Positions 11,386 through 24,979 of a DNA stretch of 63,433 nt are shown here, piece after piece. The stretch's first letter is position 1. Each line of letters starts with the position of its first letter. Location: the NCBI GenBank assembly GCA_025603075.1, contig MU626379.1, positions 1-63,433 on the forward strand. The letters run 5' to 3'. The notes under the pieces were generated by a model that saw only the letters and a program-made list of their open reading frames with translations, did no database searches and was not told where the DNA came from. The translations under genes were made by a program, and so were the position numbers. This stretch comes from Neoconidiobolus thromboides FSU 785. Its lineage: Eukaryota > Entomophthoromycota > Entomophthoromycetes > Entomophthorales > Neoconidiobolaceae.

Positions 11386-12356
11386 TTCTTCTTTCAATTA
11401 ATATAAAGCTTACGTGATGATCTTTCTATTTATAGTTTAAAAATTGAATTTCTAATCCAAATCTAAAAGTGACAAAAGTCCTAAAAATCGGATTTTTACA
11501 ATCAACCTTAATTTGTTTGACATTACAGAATTTAATTGTTGACAGAAATTCAATTTTTAGTGTTATGTTAGATAATTATGATATTTGAAATATCACCTAT
11601 GTATATTATTTGTAAAAAAAACTTAAAAAGCTAGAGCGTAAAGTAAATTTATAACATTATTTAACTTTACTCTGTCATTTTTTGTTCTTATTTTATAGCT
11701 ATTACTACCCATTCTATTTATTACCATTCTAAATATTAATCACCGTAAACTATTATGTGTTAATAAAAATTTCCACCCTTAATTACTAATCCAACTATAA
11801 AAAACTTCCACATAAAATAGCTTCCAGCTATCAATTTTTTATTTGTTGAAAGACCCATTATTACTTAGTCAATTTAACCCATCGTACCATTTAATTTTTT
11901 TTCATAAGAATAAAGTGACGATAAATATTCTTTCAATAGCCTTCAAACATTACTTAGTATTTCTCTTTTATATCTACTTTGCTCGAATTTCATAGTAAAA
12001 TATTTGTATTAACCATGGACAATATAAATTAATAGCAAACTTTTTAAAGAATAAGCTTCAAGATCTAGAGAATAAACTATATACTTAGCCAATAAAACAT
12101 TTCATTTGCTCAAATCAACCAATCAAGCACTTCAAATTATTGTTTCCTTGAATACCAAGAATATAAAATCCTGGCCATGTCAAAATCAACTGACTTATTG
12201 GACTCTCCCTACAGACTCAAAAGCAACAAATCAAACCACTAAATTAGGCCATCCAAAAGTTTACTAACCAAACTCAACATTTAACTTGATTTACTCAAAA
12301 ATTAATACTTGGATCTTTTTTAACCTTCCAACTAATAAAACAGATTAATTTTCAAT
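11386..12356. other. Divergent intergenic region
   Basis: About 970 bases between the methyltransferase and cystathionine beta-synthase starts. Base composition is less extreme than other gaps and CCAAT occurs, but I see no definite regulatory element or gene. Confidence 0.4.
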
Positions 12357-14092
<1,736 letters not shown>

Positions 14093-14236
14093 GATATATA
14101 AAAATACTCAACTATTTTTTAAAAATATTATATTCTTCTCTTTTTTATAATAAATTTTAATTTTTTTTATTAAGTTTTATTTTTTACAAGTAAAAAAGTA
14201 TTAAATTTAAAAAAATTAAAATGCTAGTTAGTGAAT

Positions 14237-16230
14237 TTAAAAAGCATCCGCATATGGATTCATAAGATGAGAATCTGGGAAAGTGGAAGTATCTTTTGAT
14301 TCATTTTGTTGAGTTGATTGAGTAGTTATACCTTTTGATGCTTCTTCTAATTTTGGTATAATATTTTGCCAGATTTGTAAACTCTAAAATGATGTTAGCT
14401 AAGAATAAAATCACAATGTAATAGAAACGTACATTTTTAAAAAAATCAACTTTGTTTTTTGAATAATTTACTAAAGCCTCTTTAAGGTCCACTGTTTTAG
14501 AATGTTGAAAGACTTCAAATTCCTTTTCTACTTCTTGATTAAATGCTTCTGATACTTCATGAGAACTTGAAACAGCTTCTTCTAACTGATAAATTTATTG
14601 TTATTGACTATCAATTTTTAATTAAATATTAATTTTACCTCTTTAATTTTCTCTTCACATTTAGTAATCCTTGCTTGTTTAGCTTGTTCTTGGTCTACTC
14701 CTTTCATACCTTCATACTTCTCTTTAAAAAAAGAAGATAACCCACCTGCTCTACCAGTACTTCGAATACGATCTAATTCAGATACTTGCGCTTGTAAATA
14801 ATCAGTAAGTTCTTCAAAATCTACTTGTTTTTGATCTCTCAATTTAAGTACTCCCTAATTGAATAAATATGATTTCAATTGTACTCAATATTAATTACTT
14901 TTACTGCATTCGAATAGGCCAAATACTCTCTTAAATGACTAAGGTAATACATATCTTCTGTTTTTACCTTTTAAACCAAGTTTAGTTATTGTTTATTACA
15001 CTATGTTATATTATATGAACCATACCAATCTCTTTATTTCATCTCCAAACTCTTCATTAACTTTTGCAAACAAATTTAATGAAGTAACCATACCCGTTTC
15101 TAATTCACCTAATGAAGCGACCGCTTTATTTAATTCCAAATATTCCATTTGAATTTCTATCAATCAAAATTAGCATGTAATATTTTTATGATTATTTCAT
15201 TATTACCAAGCTGTTTCTTTAATATCTTTTGATGCATCTTCTCAATTCCCATTATATTTTCTTCAAATTTATCCACATTTTCTTTAATATTAATAAATTT
15301 TTCATCCGCTTTTTTAACCCTTGAAAACGCATTTACTATAGAATCACTTAAATTTTCTAACATTCCTTCCCCTTTTACTTTTTCTACGGAATTCGAACTC
15401 TAAATCATTATGAATATTGGATTTGATTTATATATTAAATCTTTTACCCAATCTGGAGAATCTAAAAATTTTTTCAAATAGCTAGTACGTTGTAAAGTAG
15501 GATGGTTAGCTAATCTATTGAGGAAACGCTCCAAACTAGTTTAAAATTCATAAAAAAATGATCCAAAAACTTAGTAAACCAAACTTACGCCACTCTACGT
15601 TTTTCAATAAAATCTTCCCCAAATCTATCTCCAGTGACATATTCTATTCAACGATAAATCATCACTTTCGAAAAATTATCAAAAAACTTACCCAAACGAT
15701 GTTTCTCCGGCAAAGGAGGTATGACACAAGCAGGATAATCTTGAATTAATCCGTTATATAACCAAACAAAATCCATAAATCTTCTTCTAACAGAAACTTC
15801 TGGGGCCGTAAAGGAGGGCAAATTAGTCTAAATAAAGTTTAGTTTTTACTATACAATTATCCGAGCTTAAGCTTTACATGGGTAGTTATAAGATAACTTA
15901 TATGAGCATCACTAGTGCCTTCATTCTCTTTTTGAAAATTGGTAACGTAGATAGTCATTGGTACAATTCTAAGTTTATTCGCTTGTTCATCATTAGTGTT
16001 TAAAGGAACATCTTCTTTAATACCAGTGTCTTTACTTGAGCTTGCAAAGGGGATATCACTATACTAAAATTATTTTAAATGGTTGTTTTAAAAACAATAA
16101 TAATAATTACAGTCGGATTGTCTAAATTAGCTTCAAATCCATTACTTGTTTCTAAATTAAATGGGTTGCTAGCATTAGCTCCCTTATTGTCGGTTTCCCA
16201 TGCTACTGAACTATAATCAAAGCCATCCAT
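14237..16230 (-). CDS. SNX4: Sorting nexin Snx4/Atg24
   Basis: Eleven exons (minus): 16230-16111, 16063-15878, 15827-15692, 15643-15589, 15535-15448, 15399-15207, 15156-15026, 14967-14899, 14854-14639, 14585-14433, 14383-14237; 497 residues, every phase agrees. The PX domain, which binds PI3P on endosomes, shows VRRRFMDFVWLYNGL and PACVIPPLPEKHRL, then LERFLNRLANHP. The rest is an alpha-helical BAR domain; LRDQKQVDFEELTDYL and STGRAGGLSSFF match the Snx4 branch rather than Vps5 or Snx8. Known role: recycling of SNAREs from endosomes and selective autophagy. The C-terminal ~30 residues are polar and disordered. Confidence 0.85.
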
Positions 16231-16433
16231 TTTAAAAATATTAAAATTAAAAAAAGCAGTTCTTTTTTAAAAATGACTAAATAATTAGAAATTTTGCATG
16301 AACTAATTTATAGTTTATTTTAAGCAAAATTTTAAAATGAGAACACATAATTTAATTTAAATTTATTTTATTTTAAAATAAATGAATCAAAGGACAATTT
16401 TACTATATGATTAAATAGCTATCTTTAATAAAT

Positions 16434-18679
16434 CTATTTAGCATGGTCTTTTTCTGTAGCTTCATTAATACTTTTTGATACTGCAAGATATTTCTCACCA
16501 TGTTCTCGAAGGTTTTTGGCGTGTGATAAATAATCTTCTGTTAACTAAAAAACAATAAATAAAATGTCAAATAAACTTAAATAAACTTACATATGAAATT
16601 TCATTCTTTTGTTCACTTGACAATAACTGTTCATTATTTTTCTTAACAATTAAATCCAAATTAGCACGAATTGCGTTAATTTGTTCCCAAAGTTCTTTTT
16701 TCATTGCATTAAATTTTTCTTCACTAAGTAATCTTTTCTCTACTTCAGCTAATCCTTTCTTTAGTTCAATTTCTTCACTACTTAATGGTTCCCCTTCACT
16801 ACTTATTTTAATCAATTCTTTAGCAAGGTTGGTAGCTCTTTGGTCGATGTCTTCTTTACGTAATAATAGTTTTTGTACCCTTAATGCTATTTTGTCATGT
16901 TGTCTTTTTTCAAGTTCTTCAATTTTTGCATAAATTCCTTCAACTGCGTTATTTTTCTTTTCAATTTGTTTCTTTATCAAATCACTTCGGTTACTTAATC
17001 CTTCATAACCTACTACTGGTACTGGTACCATACTAATATATTATTATATTGTAACTATTATAAGATATTAATAACTTACCATCTTGGATCTGGATTCTCT
17101 CTTACTGCTTTTTGATAAGCTTCATTTTTAAGATCAATTACTGGGAAATATTCAATCGTACTTGGATGTACTAAATTATAAAAGTATTTCTAATAAAAAT
17201 TTTAACATCAATAATGTCATTTTTAAGATAAAATAAAATTACCTGAAATGTATAATTATTTGAATTTGGCTGTAAGGAACTTTCTAAGGCAATATAACTT
17301 TCAACAATTGATTCATCCTTAATTTCTATGCAAAATTTTTGCTATATTAATAATTATTAAAATATATCATATTATCATCTTACCTGTAACGATCCCCGAA
17401 TTTAGCAAGGCATTCTTCATTATAAGTTCTTCAAATTTGTTCATCCCATTTGGAGCTACTTGTTGTTGATTTAAATTGTTAGCTCCCATATTACTAGCAT
17501 TCTGCCCAAGAAATCCTGTTCCAGTACTTTGTCCAAACCCAGTACTCCCTCCAAATGATTTATTTAAACTTGATCCAAAACCTGTACTACTAGTACCAGT
17601 ATTTTGTCCGAATAAACCTCCTCCAGTGCTCTGTCCAAGAGTATTGGTACTAGTGTTTTGTCCGAATAGGCTTCCACCAGTACTTTGTCCAAGAGTGTTC
17701 GTACTAGTATTTTGTCCAAGGGTATTAGTACCAGTATTTTGTCCAAACAAACCTCCTCCGGTGTTTTGTCCAAGAGTATTTGTACTGGAATTTTGTCCAA
17801 ATAAACCTCCCCCGGTGCTTTGCCCAAGTGTACCAGTACCTGTACTTTGTCCAAAAGCATTAGTAGTTCCAGTGCTAAGTGTGTTAGTACCAAAAGCGGG
17901 TTTACTAGTTAATGTTGCAGTTGCATTTCCAAATCCTGTGTTGGTATTTTGACCAAATCCTGTATTTGTAGTTTGGCCAAAACCTGTACTAGTATTGATA
18001 CCTTGCCCAAAACCTGTGCTACTAGCTTGACCAAAACCTGTACTAGTGTTAATACTTTGCCCAAAGCCTGCTCCACTACTTTGTCCAAACCCTGTTCCAG
18101 TGCTAGCAGTTTGTCCAAATCCTGTACCACTACTTTGTCCAAATCCTGTATTGGTACTCATATTTTGTCCAAATCCTGTTCCTGTACTAGCAGTTTGTCC
18201 AAATCCTGTTCCTGTATTAGTAGTTTGTCCAAATCCTGTTCCTGTATTAGTAGTTTGTCCAAATCCTGTTCCTGTATTAGCAGTTTGTCCAAATCCTGTT
18301 CCTGTATTAGCAGTTTGTCCAAATCCTGTACCACTGCTTTGTCCAAATCCAGTGCCTGTGTTAGCACTTTGTCCAAACCCTGTTCCAGTGCTAGCAGTTT
18401 GTCCAAATCCTGTACCACTACTTTGTCCAAATCCTGTATTGGTACTCGTATTTTGGCCAAATCCTGTTCCTGTACTAGCAGTTTGTCCAAATCCTGTTCC
18501 TGTATTAGTAGTTTGTCCAAATCCTGTTCCTGTATTAGCACTTTGACCAAATCCAGTATTAGCACTTTGACCAAATCCAGTATTAGCACTTTGACCAAAA
18601 CCAGAGTTATTGCCTAAAATTTCATATAATTGTTATTTTTTATATTATTTGTTATTAGTTAGCTATTACTTGAAAACAT
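16434..18679 (-). CDS. NUP54: FG-nucleoporin Nup54 (yeast Nup57)
   Basis: Six exons (minus): 18679-18670, 18613-17384, 17325-17243, 17189-17080, 17032-16591, 16544-16434; 661 residues. It starts MFSSNNSGFGQ, where exon 1 is only 10 nt. Residues ~5-400 are GFGQ, GLFG and LGQ repeats forming the permeability barrier of the pore. The conserved Nup54 region follows: ENPDPRCMVPVPVVGYEG, then a long coiled coil (about 490-600) that in the family assembles with Nup62 and Nup58. The C-terminal helix is LTEDYLSHAKNLREHGEKYL. The FG exon is a minisatellite with a ~30-nt unit, which produces long open frames on other strands and frames that are not genes. Confidence 0.92.
18160..18610 (-). repeat. Coding minisatellite (30-nt unit) in NUP54
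   Basis: Tandem copies of a unit encoding about ten residues, GFGQTTNTGT with variants. Several consecutive units are identical or nearly so at DNA level (for example 18181-18310), suggesting recent unit turnover. It looks CRISPR-like at a glance, but the repeat is coding and has no unique spacers. Confidence 0.85.
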
Positions 18680-19537
18680 TTTTAATTAAGAATGGTAGAA
18701 TGATTAAAAAATATAGTCAAAAAAGTGAATTTTTTAAATGGGATTTCATTTGCTTTCACTTATTATTTTTAGCCAAATTTGATTGGTTTAGAATTTCATA
18801 GAAAGGTTACTTTTGAGCATGTCTACTTTGCAACATGGGTTGATCTAAAGTTTGTTTCAATTTTGGTTAATTTAAAATAACTCAAAACTATTTTTTATCC
18901 AGCTTTTATATTTTTAAAATTTGTGCCACATAGAAAATAGTTAAGAGTGAGGTTGAAGAATTTCATTAGCTTTATTCGAACTTTAAACATTACTCATATT
19001 CAATTTCTAGTAATTAATACTATATCAAAAACTTTATCATCATTCCTATTTAAGTAAGCAAATAATATAGTTTACTATACATGTAGCGAAACACCTTATT
19101 AACTTAATTTTCAATATTAGCAATAAAGAATATCTAAGAATCTATCCTTTATAAATCAACCATTTACTACATAAAAATGGATTTTGTTTCTAATCCATAT
19201 ATATAGAAAATATCACACCTATTATGAAATTGAAAACTATTATTTAGCTATGCTTAGTTGAGGCGTATATAGTATGTTTTTATATTGAGCAAATAATTTG
19301 ATGTTATGTGTTAGAATTTAATTAGAATCTAAGTGGATTTAAAATTAAATAATTTTATTCGGTAAGCTATTCAATTTCATCAAAATCTTTCATTCTACAT
19401 TTACCATAATAACAACTTAAAATAAAGTTCCAAAATTTTAATTTACAATACTTCAAATTATGACTTTAAAACTACATTTAAAATAAAATCCAGCGATGTT
19501 TCTATTTAACCTCTATTTTATTTTAGAATTTTAGAAT
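18680..19537. other. Intergenic region
   Basis: About 860 bases between the NUP54 start and the PPR gene stop. One small frame near 18610-18801 overlaps the NUP54 first intron and upstream DNA and is not convincing. Nothing else seen. Confidence 0.4.
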
Positions 19538-21410
19538 TTAAATACTCACCCCTCCCGTTTCAATATATCTTCTTAAAGATGGTGGTGGATTATAACCCAA
19601 TTGAAACATTTCATCTAATGCAATATAAGCTCTTGGATCCCTAGCTTTAGCACATCTTCGAATTAGTGTAGCATAGAGATGATACGAAGGTAAATAGTTC
19701 TTCTGCTTCATTTCTTCAAGATATGTGAATGCTTCTTCATAATTGTGATTGGATAGTGTTAATGGAGCTAAAATTAATTGAATTAATTGTGTATAAGTTT
19801 CTTGATCTTTTGGGATGTTGTAAGAAGTCATTTGGGTTAGTAAAGCGTCTTTCTTGTCTATTGAATTTGATTTGGAATATCCTTTTAACATGATGTTAAA
19901 GGTATCGATATCTGGCGTTAGGTCGTCATTGGTTAATATTAAATTAAAAATTTCATTGGCTCTACCAACATCCATAATCTCCCAGTAGGTGGATAATAAT
20001 AAGTTATAGCACAATATAAAATTGATATTATTCTCTTTTAAAAATTGAAAAAATAGTTTACTTTGATGCAGATTAGTAATGAAATATTCTGTCATCTGGT
20101 TCCCCAGTAACTTGTACTCCAATTTTAAATGACTTTGTTCCATTAATTTTAATAAATAAATTGCTTTTTCATAATCTTCCATTTTGTTACCTTTGAGATA
20201 GCTCTCAATAATTGGTATAAAATGTTGTTCTTTTAAATTCACTTTGATTTTACTTAATGCTTTTAAACTTAATGTAGTTAACATAGTATCTCCATATCTC
20301 CCGGCTACATTTAAAGCATTTAAACAAGTACCTTCATCCAAATGGATACCTTTATTACTTATCAATTGAAATAAATAAGAGGAGCCTTTAATCTAAAAAC
20401 AGCATTAGTATATATAAACAATAAACAATAAGGATAAAGCTTACATGATAATTTTCCAAAAATAATCGAAGATAAGTAACTAAATGAATGGGATCGGAAG
20501 GTATTGCCCAATTTAAAATTTTCTTATTAGGTTTTTGAATTAATTCTAATACCAAATCAAATTGACCTAATTTACAATGAGTTATTATAATCATTTGATA
20601 AGTTTTATATGATAACTGAATGTCTTTTTTAGTTAAGTATCTCTCATAATATAATATTAAGGATTCATATTCTTTACGTAAAAAATACCCTTTTAGTATA
20701 ATTTCATAAGATTGGGAATTAAGTTTAATGTTTAATTCTTTCGCAATTTCTTTCACCAATTCTATTTTTAATCCACTATTGATGGCTATCTATATTGTTA
20801 TTTATTAATATAAAATTTTAATAAACTATTAAAAAGAAAAAACTTTCTACCTCCAATAAATGATTAATAGTAATAACATCTGGTGTTAATCCAAGGCTCA
20901 ATAAATCTTTTAACACATTTAGACTTAAATTAAAGTCTTTGTTAAATTGAATACTTGACAATATTAAATTAAAAGTGACTAAATCAGGTTGTATATTTTT
21001 AGTTTTGATCTTTTGGATGATTTTATAAGCTTCATCAAGTCGTTTGTTTTTTATTTTTGATTCTAAATCTCGATTGTATTTGCCTAATTCGTGACCTTGA
21101 TATGTATTCGTTAATGGTGTTACTTTAGCTGCTTCTTTTTTTATTTCCGCAGTTTCTATGATTTTATTGTTCTCTATCAAAGTACCGTCATATATATCAC
21201 TCTTGTTTTCTATATTATTATTATTTGCATTATTAAAATTACTGTCCTGATAATTGATTTTAAGTGTATGAAATTTATCTAAATTGAAAATGTCAATTAA
21301 ATTCTATCATATAATAGTTCAATAATAATATACCTACCTGTCTTTAAAAAAGTGGTTCTAATTAAATTTAGTTGATTTTTATTAATTAGTCTATAATATC
21401 TATTTATCAT
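19538..21410 (-). CDS. Pentatricopeptide-repeat (PPR) protein, probably mitochondrial
   Basis: Four exons (minus): 21410-21338, 21278-20851, 20789-20445, 20392-19538; 566 residues. It begins with a basic, hydroxylated, acid-poor stretch (MINRYYRLINKNQLNLIRTT), typical of a mitochondrial presequence. PPR-type helical repeats follow: NIQPDLVTFNLILSSI, GLTPDVITINHLLE, LTPDIDTFNIMLKGYSKS and NIPKDQETYTQLIQLIL. PPR proteins bind organellar RNA in processing, stability or translation. The specific fungal orthologue cannot be named; repeats decay quickly in this family. Confidence 0.8.
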
Positions 21411-21563
21411 TTTTTAAAATTATTAAAAAAAGAACAAAAGAAATATTTGAGTAAATTTTTGAATTTAAAAAGTTCTAATATTAAAAGTGAAAATTTAAAA
21501 ATTTAAAATCAAATAATAAACAATTCTTAATTCTCTCTTATTATATCAAATAAATTTAATTAT

Positions 21564-21668
21564 TGGAGATGTATTTTTGTGCTTAAGAATTTTACTAACA
21601 ATCTTTCCACCCAAATAGTGCTTAAAAGATGGGAAAAAAAGTAATAAAACCAGAAAAATTATCCCCTA
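21564..21668 (-). mobile_element. ~100-bp TIR element
   Basis: Left TTGGAGATGTATTTTTGTG, then TTAAGAATTTTACTAACAAT, core CAAATAGTGCTTAAAAGATG, right end decayed to ATTATCCCCTA. It borders the 3' side of the decayed Ste24-like paralogue. Confidence 0.75.
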
Positions 21669-22195
21669 CTATTAATTTTTCAATTAACTTTAGTTTTTCA
21701 TAATGAACAATAGAATAAATTGAATCAACATAGACTTCCTCCATATTATTATTATATAGCTTAATAGCTCTTTCTTTGATTCTGAACTCTATATCATAAA
21801 TATCTATGATAATTTTATCAACTTAACAAATATAATATAATTTAAGATTAAATAAAATTTTAATTATTAAACTTCTTAAAAATATTAAATAATCTGTATA
21901 AATTGAAATGATTATAGATGGTATTTGACCATTAGTAATTAATTGTTTAACAATAAATATAGATAAATGAAAAGCAGGTGCATAATTAATAGTATATTTA
22001 AAATATAATATAAATCAGAATTTAATTTATATTTTAATAGTTGTTTTTATCTAAATTAGCAATATTAGAAGCTTGTTATAATTTACAAAAATAAAATAAA
22101 ATCTCATTGTAACTAATAGCTCTTTTTTGTTCTAATATCAATTAATGTCTTAGGCATAACAATTGTTTTAGAATAGAAGCCATAAACACAAATCC
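21669..22195 (-). pseudogene. Decayed Ste24-like paralogue
   Basis: On the minus strand, fragments in several frames line up in order with the gene at 23335-24979. First comes VYGFYSKTIVMPKTLID, matching IYGFDDKTIILSKELIN, then a stretch with several stops. A long piece follows (for example FIVKQLITNGQIPSIIISIY), then one TAA, VDKIIIDIYDIEF and VYVDSIYSIVHYEKL, matching IDKTIVDTYDNEI and IRISKLYSIINYQKP. At least one in-frame stop and loss of the protease-motif region mark it as dead. The homology stops close to TIR elements on both sides (21564-21668 and 22234-22332), and the N-terminal half is missing. Confidence 0.75.
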
Positions 22196-22233
22196 TTGGG
22201 ATTGTACATTATTAACAAAACATAAAAAGTAAA

Positions 22234-22332
22234 TAGGAATGTTTTTTTGGGTTTATTGTTTTTTCTGTCTTTTAAGTACTATTTGAGTGGAAAAATTGCT
22301 AGTAAATTCTTAAATAAAAAAATACATCCCCA
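22234..22332 (+). mobile_element. ~100-bp TIR element
   Basis: Left TAGGAATGTTTTTTTGGG, core GTACTATTTGAGTGGAAAAA, right AAATACATCCCCA. It ends an open frame of a possible membrane-protein remnant to its right. Confidence 0.75.
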
Positions 22333-22690
22333 AACGTTATTTCATTAAATTTATCAATAGATAATATAATAATAATAATATTAATTATTAAATATATATA
22401 ATAGATAATACAAAATTGAATTATAACAATTATATATTTCTGTAATCTTAAATTATTTGTCATATAACTTTTTTTTATAAAAAAATCATAATGAATAAAA
22501 AATAGTGATATTAACACTTGATGTGATATTAAAGTTGTAATATAAGCTAACACTAAATAATGTAGCTTAATAAAAATATAAGTTGCCATAAAGAATAAAT
22601 TATTAATACTTACTATACTAATATATTTAGTATTAGTTGAAAGGCTGCTTTGTTGTTGTACAATTCCTGATCGTTTTTAAATACATTATA
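22316..22690 (-). pseudogene. Possible remnant of a multi-pass membrane protein
   Basis: A minus-strand frame from about 22589 encodes roughly 85 residues with three or four very hydrophobic stretches (YLVLAYITTLISHQVLISLF, IIVIIQFCIIYYIYLI) and a polar link FIHYDFFIKKSYMTNN between two of them, loosely like helices 3-4 of a rhodopsin-like receptor. It runs into the TIR element and has no further exons. It could be a receptor relic or chance AT-rich hydrophobic sequence. Confidence 0.25.
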
Positions 22691-22837
22691 TTCAATTTTT
22701 TCATTTAATTTATTTGGTATTTTAGTTTGTTAATTTTTTGAATATTGAAAATAAGTATAGTAATAATTATATTTTAATATCTCAAATAGTTAATTACATT
22801 ATCTTTAAATTTGCATAATTGCTATTTCAAATAAGGA

Positions 22838-22941
22838 TATGAGAGTGTTTTTTTTGACTTCATTATTTTTTCCATTTTTAAGTGTTATTTGAGTGGAAAA
22901 TTTGTTAGTAAAATTCTTAAACACAAAAATACATCCCAATA
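22838..22941 (+). mobile_element. ~100-bp TIR element
   Basis: Left TA-TGAGAGTGTTTTTTTTGAC, TTCATTATTTTTTCC, core TATTTGAGTGGAAAATTTG, right AAAATACATCCCAATA. Confidence 0.75.
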
Positions 22942-23334
22942 TGTTAATAATGAGATAATAACTAAAAAACTGAAATATATTATTAAAAGTTAAAAGAAGT
23001 TTATGAATAAAACAAAATAGCTACGATATCAAATGTAAAGCTTTTCATTATAATTGTAATTTAGTAAAAATAATAAATTAAATATCAAGTGTTTTATTTT
23101 ATAACTATCTACACTTTATTTATAATAAGGTGAAACTTTGATTTAATAAAAATACCTTATTAATTAAAGCAAAGAGTTATATTTTTAATATTATAATTAA
23201 TCAATAAGAATTAGATATAATCAAAAATTAATAAAAAAAACTTCTATTTTATTTTTTTAGTATGTTGAAGGAGTTAGACTACTAAGTGGTTTATTGTTGG
23301 GTGTAGTAAAAAGTATAAAGAACCTAAAGGGGAA

Positions 23335-24979
23335 TTAACGTGGACGTTGAGCTGATATAGAAGCGGAGAGACTAAGAAATGCTGAAGAATTGTTTATTCT
23401 GGCTTCACTTAATTTCTTTTTTTTTTTCTTATATTCATTTTGAATATAATAATCAATTGCCATTACTCTTTCAGTTAATCTAGGTTTTTGATAATTTATA
23501 ATTGAATATAATTTACTAATCCTTATTTCTCCTAAATTAGTATAATAAGAACAAATTAAATTTTCTTTGACATTAATCTCATTGTCATAAGTATCAACAA
23601 TAGTTTTATCTATTTCAAAATAAATTGATCTTAGTATTAAATTAAAGAATATTTCAATTAATAGATTGATGGGTGATACAAAATAAATTATATAAACAAC
23701 AGCAACTATGACGGGGATGCTATCATTGGTATAGAATTGGGTTGTAAGCGTATTAAACAGATACATGTTAATTAACACAATTAAATTATCTTTTAAGCGA
23801 CAATTGAAACTATAGCCTAACTTTGATTGAATTAATTTAGTAGCTGAATAAAATTAGATCAATAATTAAAATAATAATAATAATTACCTATGATAATTAC
23901 TATTTCATCATTTGATTTATTATTTATTAATTCTTTACTTAATATAATAGTTTTATCATCAAAGCCATAAATATGTAATTTTAAAGATGAAAATATATTA
24001 CTAAGTTTCGATGGACTATTATTGATATATATTTTCTTTAACGGAATATTAATTGAATTACTTAATTTAACAATCTTCTCTTTTAAAAAACCTTCTTCTA
24101 GTTCAACTGTTCTTTTCATTTTATAATAAAATGGTGTTATTTTATGTGGTAGTATTATTGAATAAATAAATTGGAAAACAGTACTAAATAAGAATAAAAT
24201 AGAAATAAAAATTCTATTGATAATAATATAATAATTAAACTTACAATAATAGCCAACTAAAAGCTAATAATCTATATATACCAAATTCTTTGTTTATGTT
24301 TCTACTAGCAATTTCAATGATGACTTTTACTACTATAGATTGAAACATTGTTGAAATTAAACTTTTAATTAAACTCATTATAACTCCTTTACTATCCGCT
24401 TGATATTCTTTTATAATAAATATAGAGTTATGAATATCAAACGGTAAATTGAGTAAGGTGATCAATATTAAATATAAGTTAAAAAATAAAATAGATTGAT
24501 TTATCTAAATCAAAGAATAAATATTAATTAATGAGCAAATTAAAGATACACTTACAATATTTTGATATCCCACGGATTCTAATATACTCTTTGAATAATC
24601 CCATAAATAAAAAAAAGCATCAAAATAAAAAAAGGTTATAAACTCCAATAAACTAAAGATGGATTTGTAAAATCTTAATGCTGATCTATCCTCATTAACC
24701 ACTTGTATTTTTTGTAATACTTTAGAATGAATAACTCCCTCAAATTCATTAGATATTTCTTTTTCACTTGATTTCTGCCATTGAAAATAACTATAAGATA
24801 TCTCAGGTTTTTATTAGTTTAATGTACATTTACTATTACTTACTTTCCAAGGATTTCAATCAATGATATGCTGATAACAATATAATAACTCAATGGTATA
24901 AACTCTTCTGTAATTTTGAAGTTAATTAAAAAAATAGACTCAATGAATTAAAATTAATACCAAATGGAGAACCTTTCAT
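23335..24979 (-). CDS. Ste24-like (M48A family) membrane protein lacking the zinc-protease motif
   Basis: Six exons (minus): 24979-24961, 24907-24844, 24790-24556, 24504-24245, 24183-23888, 23843-23335; 460 residues, about the length of Ste24/ZMPSTE24. Family landmarks in order: LNLPFDIHNSIFIIKEY with LIKSLI (Ste24 DLPFxxYxTFVIEE and IKSL), ITPFYYKMKRTVELEEG (FxxLPEG), FLKEKIVKLSNSINIPLKKI, HIYGFDDKTIIL and NDEIVIII. At the HELGH position, just after that (residues ~292-302), the protein reads ATKLIQSKLGY, so both zinc His and the catalytic Glu are gone. The third zinc ligand region is YFEIDKTIVD, without the usual register. The reading frame is intact across five introns, so it looks like a maintained pseudoenzyme in the ER or nuclear membrane. 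A true Ste24 is presumably elsewhere. Confidence 0.8.

Noticed and set aside
14230-14260. GCATCCGCATATGG as an element end
   Set aside because: It encodes the conserved C-terminal residues of Snx4 and no other element sequence is adjacent.
18160-18610. CRISPR-like regular repeats
   Set aside because: Units are contiguous without unique spacers and encode FG repeats; the organism is a eukaryote.
17476-18617. Long open frames on the plus strand and in other minus frames across the FG repeats (up to ~220 codons)
   Set aside because: They are by-products of the 30-nt coding minisatellite: any repeat unit free of stops is open in several frames. Only the GFGQ frame joins conserved Nup54 exons in phase.
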